Part shown: piece after piece, positions 43,645 through 51,907 of the stretch
How the letters are laid out: the number at the start of each line of letters is the position of its first letter
Position numbering within the stretch: the stretch's first letter is position 1
Source of the DNA: Ilumatobacteraceae bacterium
GTDB lineage: Bacteria > Actinomycetota > Acidimicrobiia > Acidimicrobiales > Ilumatobacteraceae
NCBI GenBank assembly: GCA_024643255.1
Contig: JAHENF010000001.1
Span: forward strand, 59,301 to 123,300
Reading direction: 5' to 3'
DNA length: 64,000 nucleotides
The notes under the pieces: model-generated
What the model saw: only the letters and a program-made list of their open reading frames with translations
Told to the model about the DNA's origin: nothing
Databases searched by the model: none
Made by a program: the position numbers and the translations under genes

Positions 43645-44664
43645 TCAGAGGCGATAGGTGCGTGCGGCGGTGCCGCGGAGCATGGCGTCACGTTCGTCGG
43701 CCGAGAAGTCGACGATCATCCTCTTGAAACCGTTCCACAGCACTCGATACGACAACGAACGTCGGTCGACCGGGAAGTTCGACTCGAACATGCATCGCTG
43801 CGGCCCGAAGTGTTCGATCGTGTGGATGTAGTAGCGGCGCTGGCTCGCGACGAACTCATCCGATGTGGGCGGTCGCTGCGCGGTGTGCCAGCCGAAGCCG
43901 TTGTCCGGCATCGCGAGCCCGCCGAGCTTCGCCACGACGTTGCCGCACGTCGCGATGTCGGCGATGTCAGCGGTCCACTGCTTGAAGATCTGCTCGCGCT
44001 GGGATGCGTAGGGCCCGACGCCCAGCGGTGTCCCGAAGTGGTCGAGCACGATCGTGGTGCCGGGCACGGCTCGGGCCATCTCCGCGAAGTCCTGGTTCTG
44101 GTAGTGGTAGTGCCACGTGTCGTAGGAGAGCCCTCGTTCGCCCAGACGCGCGACACCGGCGCGGAACGCAGGGTCCGCATACAGCCCTGCCGGGGCGCGA
44201 CCAGGGATCATCAGCACCTCCGGATGCAGTGCATGCGAACCGGCGTGACGGATGCCGCGCAGGCGGCCGTTCGACGCGGCGTGGTGAGCGTCGAGCACCT
44301 CGTCGAGATGCGCTGCGTCGGTGAGGTCGGCGTGGGCGACGATGCCGCCCATCAGGCGACGTGAGGCCCGTTCGGCTTCGGCGGTCACGAACGCCGTCTC
44401 GCCGACCGGCGCCAAGGGCTCGCCTGTGCCTCGCGCGTAGGCCGCACCGCACTCCACGAAGACGGTGTCCACCACGTGGTGACCACTCGCGAGGTCGGCT
44501 TCGAGATCGGCGAGCCCGTAGTGCATCCCCTCGCCGTGCGGCCAGAGATGATGGTGCGGGTCGATGATCGGCGCACCGGGATCGATGACCTCCTCGACGA
44601 CGGAGTCCAGCCACTCCGGGCCACCGGGTGTCGGGCGGTCGTTCGCGTGCCCCGAGTCGCTCAT
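43645..44664 (-). CDS. Amidohydrolase-2 family protein
   Basis: A 339-residue TIM-barrel hydrolase of the ACMSD-like amidohydrolase 2 group. The metal-binding HxH is in IIDPHHHLW (His37/His39), a second-strand FVECGAAYARG, GIVAHADLTD, GIRHAGSHALHPE, the central VLDHFGTPLGVGPYA and the C-terminal FESNFPVDRRS, with the aspartate that binds metal or activates water. The substrate is likely a lactone or carboxylated ring but cannot be named. Its start overlaps the stop of the P-type ATPase gene (ATGA), an unexpected operon partner. Confidence 0.88.
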   Translation of the reverse strand: MSDSGHANDRPTPGGPEWLDSVVEEVIDPGAPIIDPHHHLWPHGEGMHYGLADLEADLASGHHVVDTVFVECGAAYARGTGEPLAPVGETAFVTAEAERASRRLMGGIVAHADLTDAAHLDEVLDAHHAASNGRLRGIRHAGSHALHPEVLMIPGRAPAGLYADPAFRAGVARLGERGLSYDTWHYHYQNQDFAEMARAVPGTTIVLDHFGTPLGVGPYASQREQIFKQWTADIADIATCGNVVAKLGGLAMPDNGFGWHTAQRPPTSDEFVASQRRYYIHTIEHFGPQRCMFESNFPVDRRSLSYRVLWNGFKRMIVDFSADERDAMLRGTAARTYRL

Positions 44665-47375
44665 CGCGTTCGACCGTACTCCTTTGCCTCGGGGGGTCGC
44701 CGCACGAGCTTGTGGATCTCCATCGCGACCAGGATGCCGGTGGCCATCACGACGATGCGCACCCAGGCGCCCGGGCCGATCGGCTCCACGCGCAGCACGT
44801 ACTGGGTGAAGGGCAAGTACAGCGCGGCGACGTGCACGCCCAGTGCGGCCACGGTGGCGACGAACAGGAACGGATTCGACAACGGGTTCCGGTGGAGCAC
44901 CGAGTCGGTCTCCGATCGCGCGTTGCCGGCCTGGAAGACCTGGTAGACGACCATCGTGGTGAGTGCGACGGTCCGCGCGTCCATCAGCGAACCCGTGGCC
45001 TCGAGTTCCCATCGGAACATGATCAGCATGCCAGTGCCCATCACCAGCCCTGCGACGACGACGCGTTCCCACAGCATGCGATCGAGCACGCCACCACCGC
45101 TCGGTCGCGGCGGCCGCCGCAGGACGCCACGCTCCGCCGGCTCGAAGGCGAGCGCGATGTCCTGGAAACCGTTGGTGACCAGGTTCAACCAGAGGAGCTG
45201 GGCCGGGATGAGGACGAGCGGCCAACCGAGCCAGACGGCGACGATGATCGCGAAGACCTCCGCGGCACCGGTCGACACCAGGAAGAACGTGACCTTGCGG
45301 ATGTTGTCGAAGGTGATGCGGCCCTCCTCCACCGCGGCGACGATCGAGACGAAGTTGTCGTCCGACAGCACCATCTCACTGGCTTCCCGGGCGACATCGG
45401 TTCCCTCGGCACCCATGGCGATCCCGATCTGCGCCGCCTTGAGCGCCGGCGCATCGTTGACGCCGTCGCCCGTGACAGCGACGACCTCGCCGTTGGCCTG
45501 CAGGGCCCGGACGATGCGGAGCTTGTCCTCCGGTGACACCCGCGCGTAGACCGACGATCGACCGACCCGTTCGGAGAGCTCCTGGTCGTCGATGTTCGCC
45601 ATGTCGTCGCCGGTCATCGCGTCGTCTCCTGGCCTCGCGATCCCGAGGTCGACCGCGATCGAGCGAGCGGTCTCGACGTGGTCGCCGGTGATCATCACGA
45701 CCCGTATGCCGGCGTCCTGACACCCGGCGATCGCATCGCCGACGCCGTCGCGCGGTGGGTCGATCATCCCCTGCAGGCCCAGCAGGACGAGACCATCGGG
45801 TTCAACGAGATCGGATGGCGCGGCGAGTGGCTCCGGCAACGGGCGATACGCGAACGCGAGGACTCGTCGGCCGTTCGCCGCAAGTGCGTCGGCCGCTGCG
45901 GTCACGAGTCCCCGATCGAGCTCCACCGGCCCATCGTCGGTGAGCATGTCGGAGCACATCTCGACGAGCCGTTCGGGAGCACCCTTCACGAAGACCAGGT
46001 GCGCGTCGTGACGTGTCCGCACGCACGCGGAGTACCGCTGCGCGGGCTCGAACGGGATCTCGGCGAACACGGGGTAGGCGGCGCGGGCGTCGGCAGGCTC
46101 GATGCCGGCGGTCGATGCCGACAACAGCAACGCGATCTCGGTCGCGTCGCCGGTGGCCACCAACGCACCATCCGACCAGTGCAGGTCGGCCTCGTTGGTC
46201 AGCACGCCGGCGAGCAGCGTCAGGTGGAAGGCTCGGTCGGCATCGACCGCGGCCGGCTCGGATCCCTCGAGGAATGCGCCCTCCGGCGCGCCGCCGGCGA
46301 GCACGAACCGGCGGTCCGCGGTCCACAGCTCCTGCACGGTCATCCGGTTCTCCGTGAGGGTGCCCGTCTTGTCCGATCCGATCACCGTGGTGCTGCCGAG
46401 CGTCTCGACCGCCGCGAGCCGGCGCACGATCGCGTTCCGGCGCGCCATCTGCCGGACTCCGACCGCCAAGGTGATCGTGACGGCGACCGGCAAGCCCTCC
46501 GGGACGGCGGAGACAGCGAGCGCCACTGCGACGAGGAACATCTCCTCGATCGACTCGCCGAGCGCGACGCCGCTGACGAACGCCAGCAGGGCGGCGCCCG
46601 CGACGGCGACACCGATCACCTTGGCGAAGCGATCCATCCTCAACTGCAGCGGGGTGTCGCTGACCGCCTCGTTGCGCATCAGGCCGGCGATCGCACCGAG
46701 TTCGGTGGCGCCACCGGTGGCCACGACGACGCCGGCGCCACGTCCGGCCGTGACGGTCGCGCCGGTGTACCCCATGCAGGAGCGGTCCGAGAGGACCGTC
46801 GCGATGTCCGTCGATTCGACGTGCTTGGTGACCGAATCCGATTCCCCGGTGAGCAAGGACTCGTCGACCCTGAGCGCATTCACCGAGACCAGGCGGAGAT
46901 CGGCTGGAATCCGCATCCCCGATTCCAGCAGGACGATGTCGCCGGGGACCAGTTCGCGGCTGTCGATCTCGCGATCATGTCCGTCACGCAGCACACGAGC
47001 ACGCGGCACGACCAGCTGCATCAGCGATCGCACTGCACTCTCTGCCTTTCGTTCCTGCGTGAAGCCGATCGCAGCATTGAGGACGAGCACGGCTGCGATC
47101 ACACCTGCATCCACGTACTCCCCCAGCGCCATCGTGACGACGAACGCCGCCACCAGGATGAAGATCAGCGGGCTGCGGAATTGACCGGCGAAGACCGTCC
47201 AGGCGTGCGGCGACGACTCCTCGTCCATCTGGTTCGGTCCGAATCGTTCGAGGCGCGCCTCGACCTCGTGCGGGCTCAGGCCGTGGCCATCGGTCAGCAG
47301 TCGCCGTTGCGCGGCCTCGGCATCGAGCGCGTGCCACGCCGGCGTCGCCTGATCTGGGCTGACACGACTGCTCAT
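44661..47375 (-). CDS. Cation-transporting P-type ATPase, type II
   Basis: A 904-residue P-type pump. The cation_ATPase_N domain (about 10-75) precedes the actuator domain with LTGES; TM4 carries SAVPEGLPVAVTITLAVG as in SERCA/PMR1-type pumps; the phosphorylated Asp is in GSDKTGTLTENRMTV; the hinge is VTGDGVNDAPALK; the C-terminal four-helix membrane domain begins after FDNIRKVTFFLVS. Ca2+, Mn2+ or Na+/K+ are possible ions; PEGLP favours Ca2+/Mn2+. ATG 47375 (MSSRVSPDQATP) starts right before the N-domain; the longer frame upstream is low-complexity. Coupled to the downstream amidohydrolase by overlap. Confidence 0.92.
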   Translation of the reverse strand: MSSRVSPDQATPAWHALDAEAAQRRLLTDGHGLSPHEVEARLERFGPNQMDEESSPHAWTVFAGQFRSPLIFILVAAFVVTMALGEYVDAGVIAAVLVLNAAIGFTQERKAESAVRSLMQLVVPRARVLRDGHDREIDSRELVPGDIVLLESGMRIPADLRLVSVNALRVDESLLTGESDSVTKHVESTDIATVLSDRSCMGYTGATVTAGRGAGVVVATGGATELGAIAGLMRNEAVSDTPLQLRMDRFAKVIGVAVAGAALLAFVSGVALGESIEEMFLVAVALAVSAVPEGLPVAVTITLAVGVRQMARRNAIVRRLAAVETLGSTTVIGSDKTGTLTENRMTVQELWTADRRFVLAGGAPEGAFLEGSEPAAVDADRAFHLTLLAGVLTNEADLHWSDGALVATGDATEIALLLSASTAGIEPADARAAYPVFAEIPFEPAQRYSACVRTRHDAHLVFVKGAPERLVEMCSDMLTDDGPVELDRGLVTAAADALAANGRRVLAFAYRPLPEPLAAPSDLVEPDGLVLLGLQGMIDPPRDGVGDAIAGCQDAGIRVVMITGDHVETARSIAVDLGIARPGDDAMTGDDMANIDDQELSERVGRSSVYARVSPEDKLRIVRALQANGEVVAVTGDGVNDAPALKAAQIGIAMGAEGTDVAREASEMVLSDDNFVSIVAAVEEGRITFDNIRKVTFFLVSTGAAEVFAIIVAVWLGWPLVLIPAQLLWLNLVTNGFQDIALAFEPAERGVLRRPPRPSGGGVLDRMLWERVVVAGLVMGTGMLIMFRWELEATGSLMDARTVALTTMVVYQVFQAGNARSETDSVLHRNPLSNPFLFVATVAALGVHVAALYLPFTQYVLRVEPIGPGAWVRIVVMATGILVAMEIHKLVRRPPEAKEYGRTR

Positions 47376-47474
47376 TGGGCCATCTCCGTGCTCGCGCTCG
47401 CGACACCGGCGACCGCGCCACCCCAGCGCACCGCATGACGCATCCTTCGGCCAGAGTCGATCGTCCCGATCGTG

Positions 47475-47488
47475 CGGACGGCCGTCCG
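47475..47488. promoter_or_regulatory. 14-bp perfect palindrome in a divergent promoter region
   Basis: CGGACGGCCGTCCG is a perfect palindrome between the P-type ATPase and the hydratase genes. A possible promoter for the rightward operon is CTGACG at 47490-47495 with TACGGT at 47515-47520; its start would fall at or near the GTG 47528, suggesting a leaderless mRNA. The palindrome would sit directly upstream of the -35 element. Confidence 0.4.
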
Positions 47489-47527
47489 TCTGACGGTGGA
47501 TCACGCCACGAGAGTACGGTTCGATCG

Positions 47528-47965
47528 GTGGACACGCTCGACATCGCCGCGCTCGTTGGGCACCGATTCCCGGGGGGCGTGCGCACGATCGACCACTGGG
47601 AGAACTTCCTGCTGACCGACTGCACCGGGAGGGACCAGTTGGCCGACGACCTCGTCCATCCCATCGCGCTGTTCCACGTTCCACTACAGGGATCGGGGAC
47701 CTCGATTGCCGAGCTGTTCGAGCTCGGTGGAGCGACGGGTGCCGGTTCGGTCGGTCTCGAGGGATACGACTGGGAGTACTTCCGTTCACTCCGAGAAGGC
47801 GTGCCCTATGACACGCAGGGAGGCATCGTGTCCGCCGAGCCACTGACGACCGAGACCGGGCGCCGATATGACCGGGTGGTCTTCTCGATCGAGCTCACCG
47901 AGCCCGGAGGCGAGCTCGCCGCGAGGGTGACGAACACGTGGCGGTTCTACCGGGAGGGCCCATGA
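47528..47965 (+). CDS. MaoC/FAS1-type hot-dog dehydratase subunit
   Basis: A 145-residue hot-dog-fold protein resembling the N-terminal domain of MaoC-like dehydratases (FAS1-like, ChsH2/HTD2 type): HWENFLLTDCTGRDQ, HPIALFHVPLQGSG, the EYFRSLREGVPYDTQGG segment, and TRRYDRVVFSIEL-like strand near the end. On its own it lacks the DxxH motif, so it probably pairs with the next gene's product to make a heteromeric enoyl-CoA hydratase. GTG 47528 fits a leaderless transcript. It overlaps the next gene by 4 bp. Confidence 0.68.
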   Translation: MDTLDIAALVGHRFPGGVRTIDHWENFLLTDCTGRDQLADDLVHPIALFHVPLQGSGTSIAELFELGGATGAGSVGLEGYDWEYFRSLREGVPYDTQGGIVSAEPLTTETGRRYDRVVFSIELTEPGGELAARVTNTWRFYREGP

Positions 47966-48363
47966 CTACCCCCGGCGACTCGATTCCGCCGTGGACGATG
48001 GCGGTGGTCGATCCGCAGCGGATGAAGACGATGGCGGCGATTCTGCGCGATCCGTACCAGGTCCACTGGGACCGCGAGGCGACCACGGCGATGGGCCTCG
48101 AGGGCAAGGTGATCAACCAGGGTCCGCTCAACCTGTCGTACATCGCGAACATGTTGATGGCATGGCAGGGCGAAGAGAGCGTGCGTCGTCTGACGGTCAG
48201 CTTCGGCCGTCCGGTCCTCGACGGCGATCACGTCACCGCCCATGGAACGGTCACGTCGGTCGACATGGTCGGAGACGAACGGCATGCGTCCTGCGACGTC
48301 TGGCTCGAACGCGACGGGGAGACGGTCGTCACCGGCACCGCGGTCGTCGTGGTCGGGCCGTAG
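47962..48363 (+). CDS. MaoC-like hot-dog hydratase subunit
   Basis: A 133-residue MaoC-family protein. The hydratase motif reads YQVHWDREATTAMGLEG followed by the helix NQGPLNLSYIANML and the strand RLTVSFGRPVLDGD. The HWD-type motif is that of heteromeric two-subunit MaoC enzymes of actinobacteria acting on steroid or branched acyl-CoAs. The 4-bp overlap with the previous hot-dog gene supports a two-subunit hydratase. It is followed 25 bp later by an SDR gene, the expected next enzyme for a hydroxyacyl product. Confidence 0.72.
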   Translation: MTTPGDSIPPWTMAVVDPQRMKTMAAILRDPYQVHWDREATTAMGLEGKVINQGPLNLSYIANMLMAWQGEESVRRLTVSFGRPVLDGDHVTAHGTVTSVDMVGDERHASCDVWLERDGETVVTGTAVVVVGP

Positions 48364-48388
48364 GTCGTCGAGCACGAAGAGGAACGCC

Positions 48389-49153
48389 ATGGGACACCTT
48401 GCAGGACGCGTCGCGATCGTGACCGGGGCCGCTCGGGGCTTGGGCCGCTCGTTCGCCGAGCGCCTCGCCACCGAGGGGTGCTCGGTCGTCGTCACCGACC
48501 GCGACGAGTCGATCTTCGAGACCGCCCGCACGATCGGGTCAGCAGGACATCTGGGCGATGTCGCGGACGCCACCCATGTGCGCTCCGTCGTCGACGCCAC
48601 CGTCGCCGAGCACGGAACCGTCGACATCCTCGTCAACAACGCGGGTGAGGTGATCCAGTCGGGCCCGACCGACGACTGGGAACGCGCCGAGCGCGACTTC
48701 GACCGGATCATCGGGTCGAACACGAAAGGCGCGTTCCTCTTCGGGCGCGCCGTCGCCCCGATCATGATCGAAGGAGGCGGCGGCGACATCGTCAACATCT
48801 CGACCGATCACGTCAAGCCCTGCCCGGACTGCCACCCCCATCACGGCCACGGCTCGATGGATCTCTACAACGCATCGAAATGGGCCCTCAACGGGCTCAC
48901 CTTCGACTGGGCGAAGTCACTCGCCCGACACCACATTCGCGTCAACAACATCTGCATGGGTGCGACCGACACCGCGATGCTGCGCGGTTGGCTCGGCTCC
49001 GACCCCGACCCCGACGTGCTCGCGACGTGGATGCAGCCGGCGCAGATCGCCCAGATCCTCGTCGAACTGCTCGAGGAGGGCGATCGCACCGGCAACAGCA
49101 TCGGGCTGTACGCCGGCTACGACTGCGTGCTCCCCCCACCCGAGCATCGCTGA
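48389..49153 (+). CDS. SDR-family oxidoreductase
   Basis: A 254-residue classical SDR: VTGAARGLGRSFAERL, VTDRDES (acidic residue, NAD preference), NNAGEVIQSG, NISTDHVKPC with the catalytic Ser region, YNASKWALN, and NNICMGATDTAML. There is an insertion PDCHPHHGHGSMD rich in Cys and His before the YxxxK tyrosine, which is unusual and could bind a metal. Start ATG 48389 is preceded by AAGAGGA. It probably oxidises the hydroxyacyl product of the upstream hydratase pair, which is inference from gene order. Confidence 0.87.
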   Translation: MGHLAGRVAIVTGAARGLGRSFAERLATEGCSVVVTDRDESIFETARTIGSAGHLGDVADATHVRSVVDATVAEHGTVDILVNNAGEVIQSGPTDDWERAERDFDRIIGSNTKGAFLFGRAVAPIMIEGGGGDIVNISTDHVKPCPDCHPHHGHGSMDLYNASKWALNGLTFDWAKSLARHHIRVNNICMGATDTAMLRGWLGSDPDPDVLATWMQPAQIAQILVELLEEGDRTGNSIGLYAGYDCVLPPPEHR

Positions 49154-49169
49154 ACTGGTGGGATCCGGG

Positions 49170-50477
49170 TCACCACTCGACGGGGAGACGCCAGCAGGCG
49201 AACATCTCGCCGAGACGCAGCGAGCGCAGCACCGGCTCGGATCGCTCCGCCACCCGGATGCCGGGATGGGCATCGAGCAACATTCGCGACGCCTGCACGG
49301 CGACGTCGCGCACGAGTGCGTAGGTCGAGCGCGGCCGGTCCTTCGGGACGGCCGGATGCACCGACGGTCGACCGAGGCCCAACGCGATGCCCGACGGGAG
49401 ACCGTCGGCGCGGTACTGACCGCGAGGTTCGCGCTGGCACAGGTCGTCACGCTCGACGAGGAACGCGTCAGGATCGGCGAACACCCGTGGATCACGGTTC
49501 GCTGCCGCTGCCGAGCACTGCAGGAGCGCTCCGGCGGGGAGCAGGCGGCCGAACCGTTCGACCTCGTGGCGGGCGAATCGCGCGGCGTTGTGCACCGGCG
49601 GGCTGTGCCGCATCGTCTCGAGCCACGCGAATTTGACGAGTCGGCGATCGTGCCGGACGCCTTCGAGTTGCTCCGGGTTCGTCAAGAGCTGGAACCACAT
49701 GTTGGCGAGGCCGCCGTGCAGGGTCTCGTGGTCGGCCTCCCAGATGGTGGCGACGATGTCGGCGGCAGCGACCGGGCCGTCGTCGAGTTCGACCCTCACG
49801 GCGGCGCTGATGAGGTCGTCGCCGGGCTCGACACGACGCCGGTCGACGAGCGGTTCGAGGTACCGGGCAAGTTCCTCCGCAGCAGCCCACCCGTCGCGTT
49901 GCGCACGGGGGTCCCACCCGCAGCCGCGCTGCATCCGCCAGTACCGAGCGGCGAACCCGGGAAGATCGGCGCCCGGCAGATCGAGCACGGCACCCCACAG
50001 TTCGAGTGGCAGGCGGGCCGCGAAGGCGCTCGCCAGATCGGGTTTGCCGCCGGATTCGTCGTCGAGGTCGTCGATCATGCGCTCGACGATGGGCACGACG
50101 TGGGCATCGATCCGATTCGCCTGTGCCCACAGCACGGGCAGCTCGGCGCCGAGATCCCGCCCCAAGTCGGGCCGACCCGCGAACCATCGCTTGGAGCGCG
50201 ACTCGTAGTTCGCGTCGTCGGTGAGGATTGACGTGACGTCGTCGTAGCGCGTGATCCAGAACCGGTTGCCGACCCAGTCGCGGTAGCACGGATGGTGCTC
50301 GCGCAGGATCGTCAACAGCCGGTACGGCGCCGTGAGCATCTCGTCGCCGATCAGCTCTCGAGGCGCGAGCAGGTTGCTCGACTCGGCGACACGCTCGCGC
50401 TGGTACACCTCGTAGGTGCGGTAGCCGGCGGCGGGCAACGGCTCGTCGTCGTGCTCGGCGTAGCGGAGGTCGGTCAT
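49170..50477 (-). CDS. Cytochrome P450 homologue lacking the heme-ligand cysteine
   Basis: A 435-residue protein with a P450 fold: the K-helix ExxR is present as ETMRHSPP, the I-helix segment reads WEADHETLHGG, and the PERF-like NRDPRVFADPDAF follows. At the heme loop, where P450s have FGxGxHxCxG, it reads LGLGRPSVHP (366-375), with Val373 at the cysteine position; downstream sequence stays in frame and continues as an L-helix. No frameshift explains this. It therefore cannot bind heme in the normal thiolate way. It may be a partner or scaffold, as known for EryCII-like P450 homologues that assist glycosyltransferases. ATG 50477 overlaps the stop of the preceding P450 gene. Confidence 0.85.
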   Translation of the reverse strand: MTDLRYAEHDDEPLPAAGYRTYEVYQRERVAESSNLLAPRELIGDEMLTAPYRLLTILREHHPCYRDWVGNRFWITRYDDVTSILTDDANYESRSKRWFAGRPDLGRDLGAELPVLWAQANRIDAHVVPIVERMIDDLDDESGGKPDLASAFAARLPLELWGAVLDLPGADLPGFAARYWRMQRGCGWDPRAQRDGWAAAEELARYLEPLVDRRRVEPGDDLISAAVRVELDDGPVAAADIVATIWEADHETLHGGLANMWFQLLTNPEQLEGVRHDRRLVKFAWLETMRHSPPVHNAARFARHEVERFGRLLPAGALLQCSAAAANRDPRVFADPDAFLVERDDLCQREPRGQYRADGLPSGIALGLGRPSVHPAVPKDRPRSTYALVRDVAVQASRMLLDAHPGIRVAERSEPVLRSLRLGEMFACWRLPVEW

Positions 50478-51907
50478 CGTTCGGCGACGTCGAAGCGCAG
50501 CCACAGTTCACGGATCGAACCGAGGCCGATCGGGGCGAGCGCTGCACCGTCGAGATCCTTGGGCATGCGCTCCACCTCGATGCGCACGTTGCGGAACACC
50601 TCGCTCAGCACCTGCGACCCGATCACCGACTCCTGTTCGGAGATCCAGGCACCGGGACACAGGTGCGGCCCCACCCCGAAGGCCATGTGGCTGCTGCGTC
50701 CGTCCTTGTCATGGCCCGACCGGAGGATCTTGTCGCTGTAGAGGTCGGAGCGGAAGATGTCGAAGCGTTCGGGCTCGGCGAAGACGCTGTCGTCGTGGTT
50801 CGCCGACACGTCGACCATGTGCATGAGCGAGCCGGCCGGGATCACGATGCCGTGCATCTCGACGTCGAAGGTGTTGTGCCGAGGTTGGCCGCCGATCGAG
50901 GTGGAGTGCCGGAGCATCTCGTGGAACGCGGGACGCCAGAGGTCGGGGTCCTCGATGACGACGGCGTACTGCTCGGGATGCTGCAGGAGCAGATACCAGA
51001 GATTCATGATCGCCCCGCGCGTGGTCTCGCCGCCGCCGCCGACGACCAGCGCGACGAACGACGTGATCTCCTCGGTCGACATCACGTCGCCGTCGATCTC
51101 GGCGTGACACAGCTCGGAGATGATGTCCATGCAGATCTGCTCGCCTGCGTCGTCGTACAGGTACGTCGGTTCGGTCCGCCGCTGCCCGACGAGCGACGCC
51201 ACGTAGTGCTCGAGGTCGGCCCGGGCAACGAGTCCGTCGTGGTGGGTGTCGCTGCCGCCGAGCCCGGACATCATCGCGTCGTACCACCAGGTGAACTGCT
51301 CGCGGGCGTCCTGGGGGATGCCGAGCACCTGCGCGACCACGCTGATCGGGAACTCGTTCGCGAAGCACCGTCCGAGCTCGATGACGACGGTGTTGCCGTC
51401 GAACTCGACACCCTTCGGGTTGTCCGGTTCCCACCACTGCTCGATCAGGTCACGGGCGAGTTGACGCAGCGCCGGCAGCCGCTTGGTCAGCGCGGCCCCC
51501 ACGAGGTGACGTCCGTAGATGTTCCGACGGCGCCGGTGTTCGATGCCGCTCAGCTCGAGTTGGGTGTTGCCGAGGACACCCGACGACGAGCCCTTGGGAA
51601 TCGTGTTGAACCCGACCTCGTCGAAGTAGCCCGCCGCAATGTCGCGGTAGCGCGTGACGTAGTAGCAGTTGTGCAGCCGGTCGTGGAACACCGGATAGTG
51701 CTCGCGCAGGATCCGGTAGTACGGGTAGGGGTTACGTCTGAACTCGCTGCTGTCGAAGATCCGCGGGTCGATCAACGGGGTGCCGTCGTCGGCGTGGCCC
51801 ATGTCGACGGCCTCCCCGATCGGCATGTGAGCGAACGTCGTCCGCGCCCCGCCGGTCTCGTCGGGGTCGATCGTGGCGGCACGTACCGCGTCGAACGGGT
51901 TGGTCAC
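50474..51907 (-). CDS. Cytochrome P450
   Basis: A 477-residue P450. The I-helix has VVGGGGETTRGAI, the K-helix HEMLRHSTS, and the heme-binding loop is MAFGVGPHLCPGAW with the ligand cysteine, so it is expected to be catalytic. There is an N-terminal extension of about 40 residues before the FRRNPYPYYRILREH start of the core. The start GTG 51907 overlaps the stop of the upstream P450 (GTGA), and its own stop overlaps the next (ATGA), so the three are translationally coupled. No ferredoxin or reductase gene is next to them; electron partners must come from elsewhere. Confidence 0.92.
   Translation of the reverse strand: MTNPFDAVRAATIDPDETGGARTTFAHMPIGEAVDMGHADDGTPLIDPRIFDSSEFRRNPYPYYRILREHYPVFHDRLHNCYYVTRYRDIAAGYFDEVGFNTIPKGSSSGVLGNTQLELSGIEHRRRRNIYGRHLVGAALTKRLPALRQLARDLIEQWWEPDNPKGVEFDGNTVVIELGRCFANEFPISVVAQVLGIPQDAREQFTWWYDAMMSGLGGSDTHHDGLVARADLEHYVASLVGQRRTEPTYLYDDAGEQICMDIISELCHAEIDGDVMSTEEITSFVALVVGGGGETTRGAIMNLWYLLLQHPEQYAVVIEDPDLWRPAFHEMLRHSTSIGGQPRHNTFDVEMHGIVIPAGSLMHMVDVSANHDDSVFAEPERFDIFRSDLYSDKILRSGHDKDGRSSHMAFGVGPHLCPGAWISEQESVIGSQVLSEVFRNVRIEVERMPKDLDGAALAPIGLGSIRELWLRFDVAER

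Noticed and set aside
44661-47375. P-type ATPase as a copper or heavy-metal pump
   Set aside because: There is no CPC motif or N-terminal metal-binding repeats; TM4 has PEGLP as in type II Ca/Mn pumps.
49330-49420. A frameshift as the reason for the missing P450 cysteine
   Set aside because: Sequence before and after the loop continues in the same frame with recognisable P450 segments, and no other frame gives FGxGxHxC.
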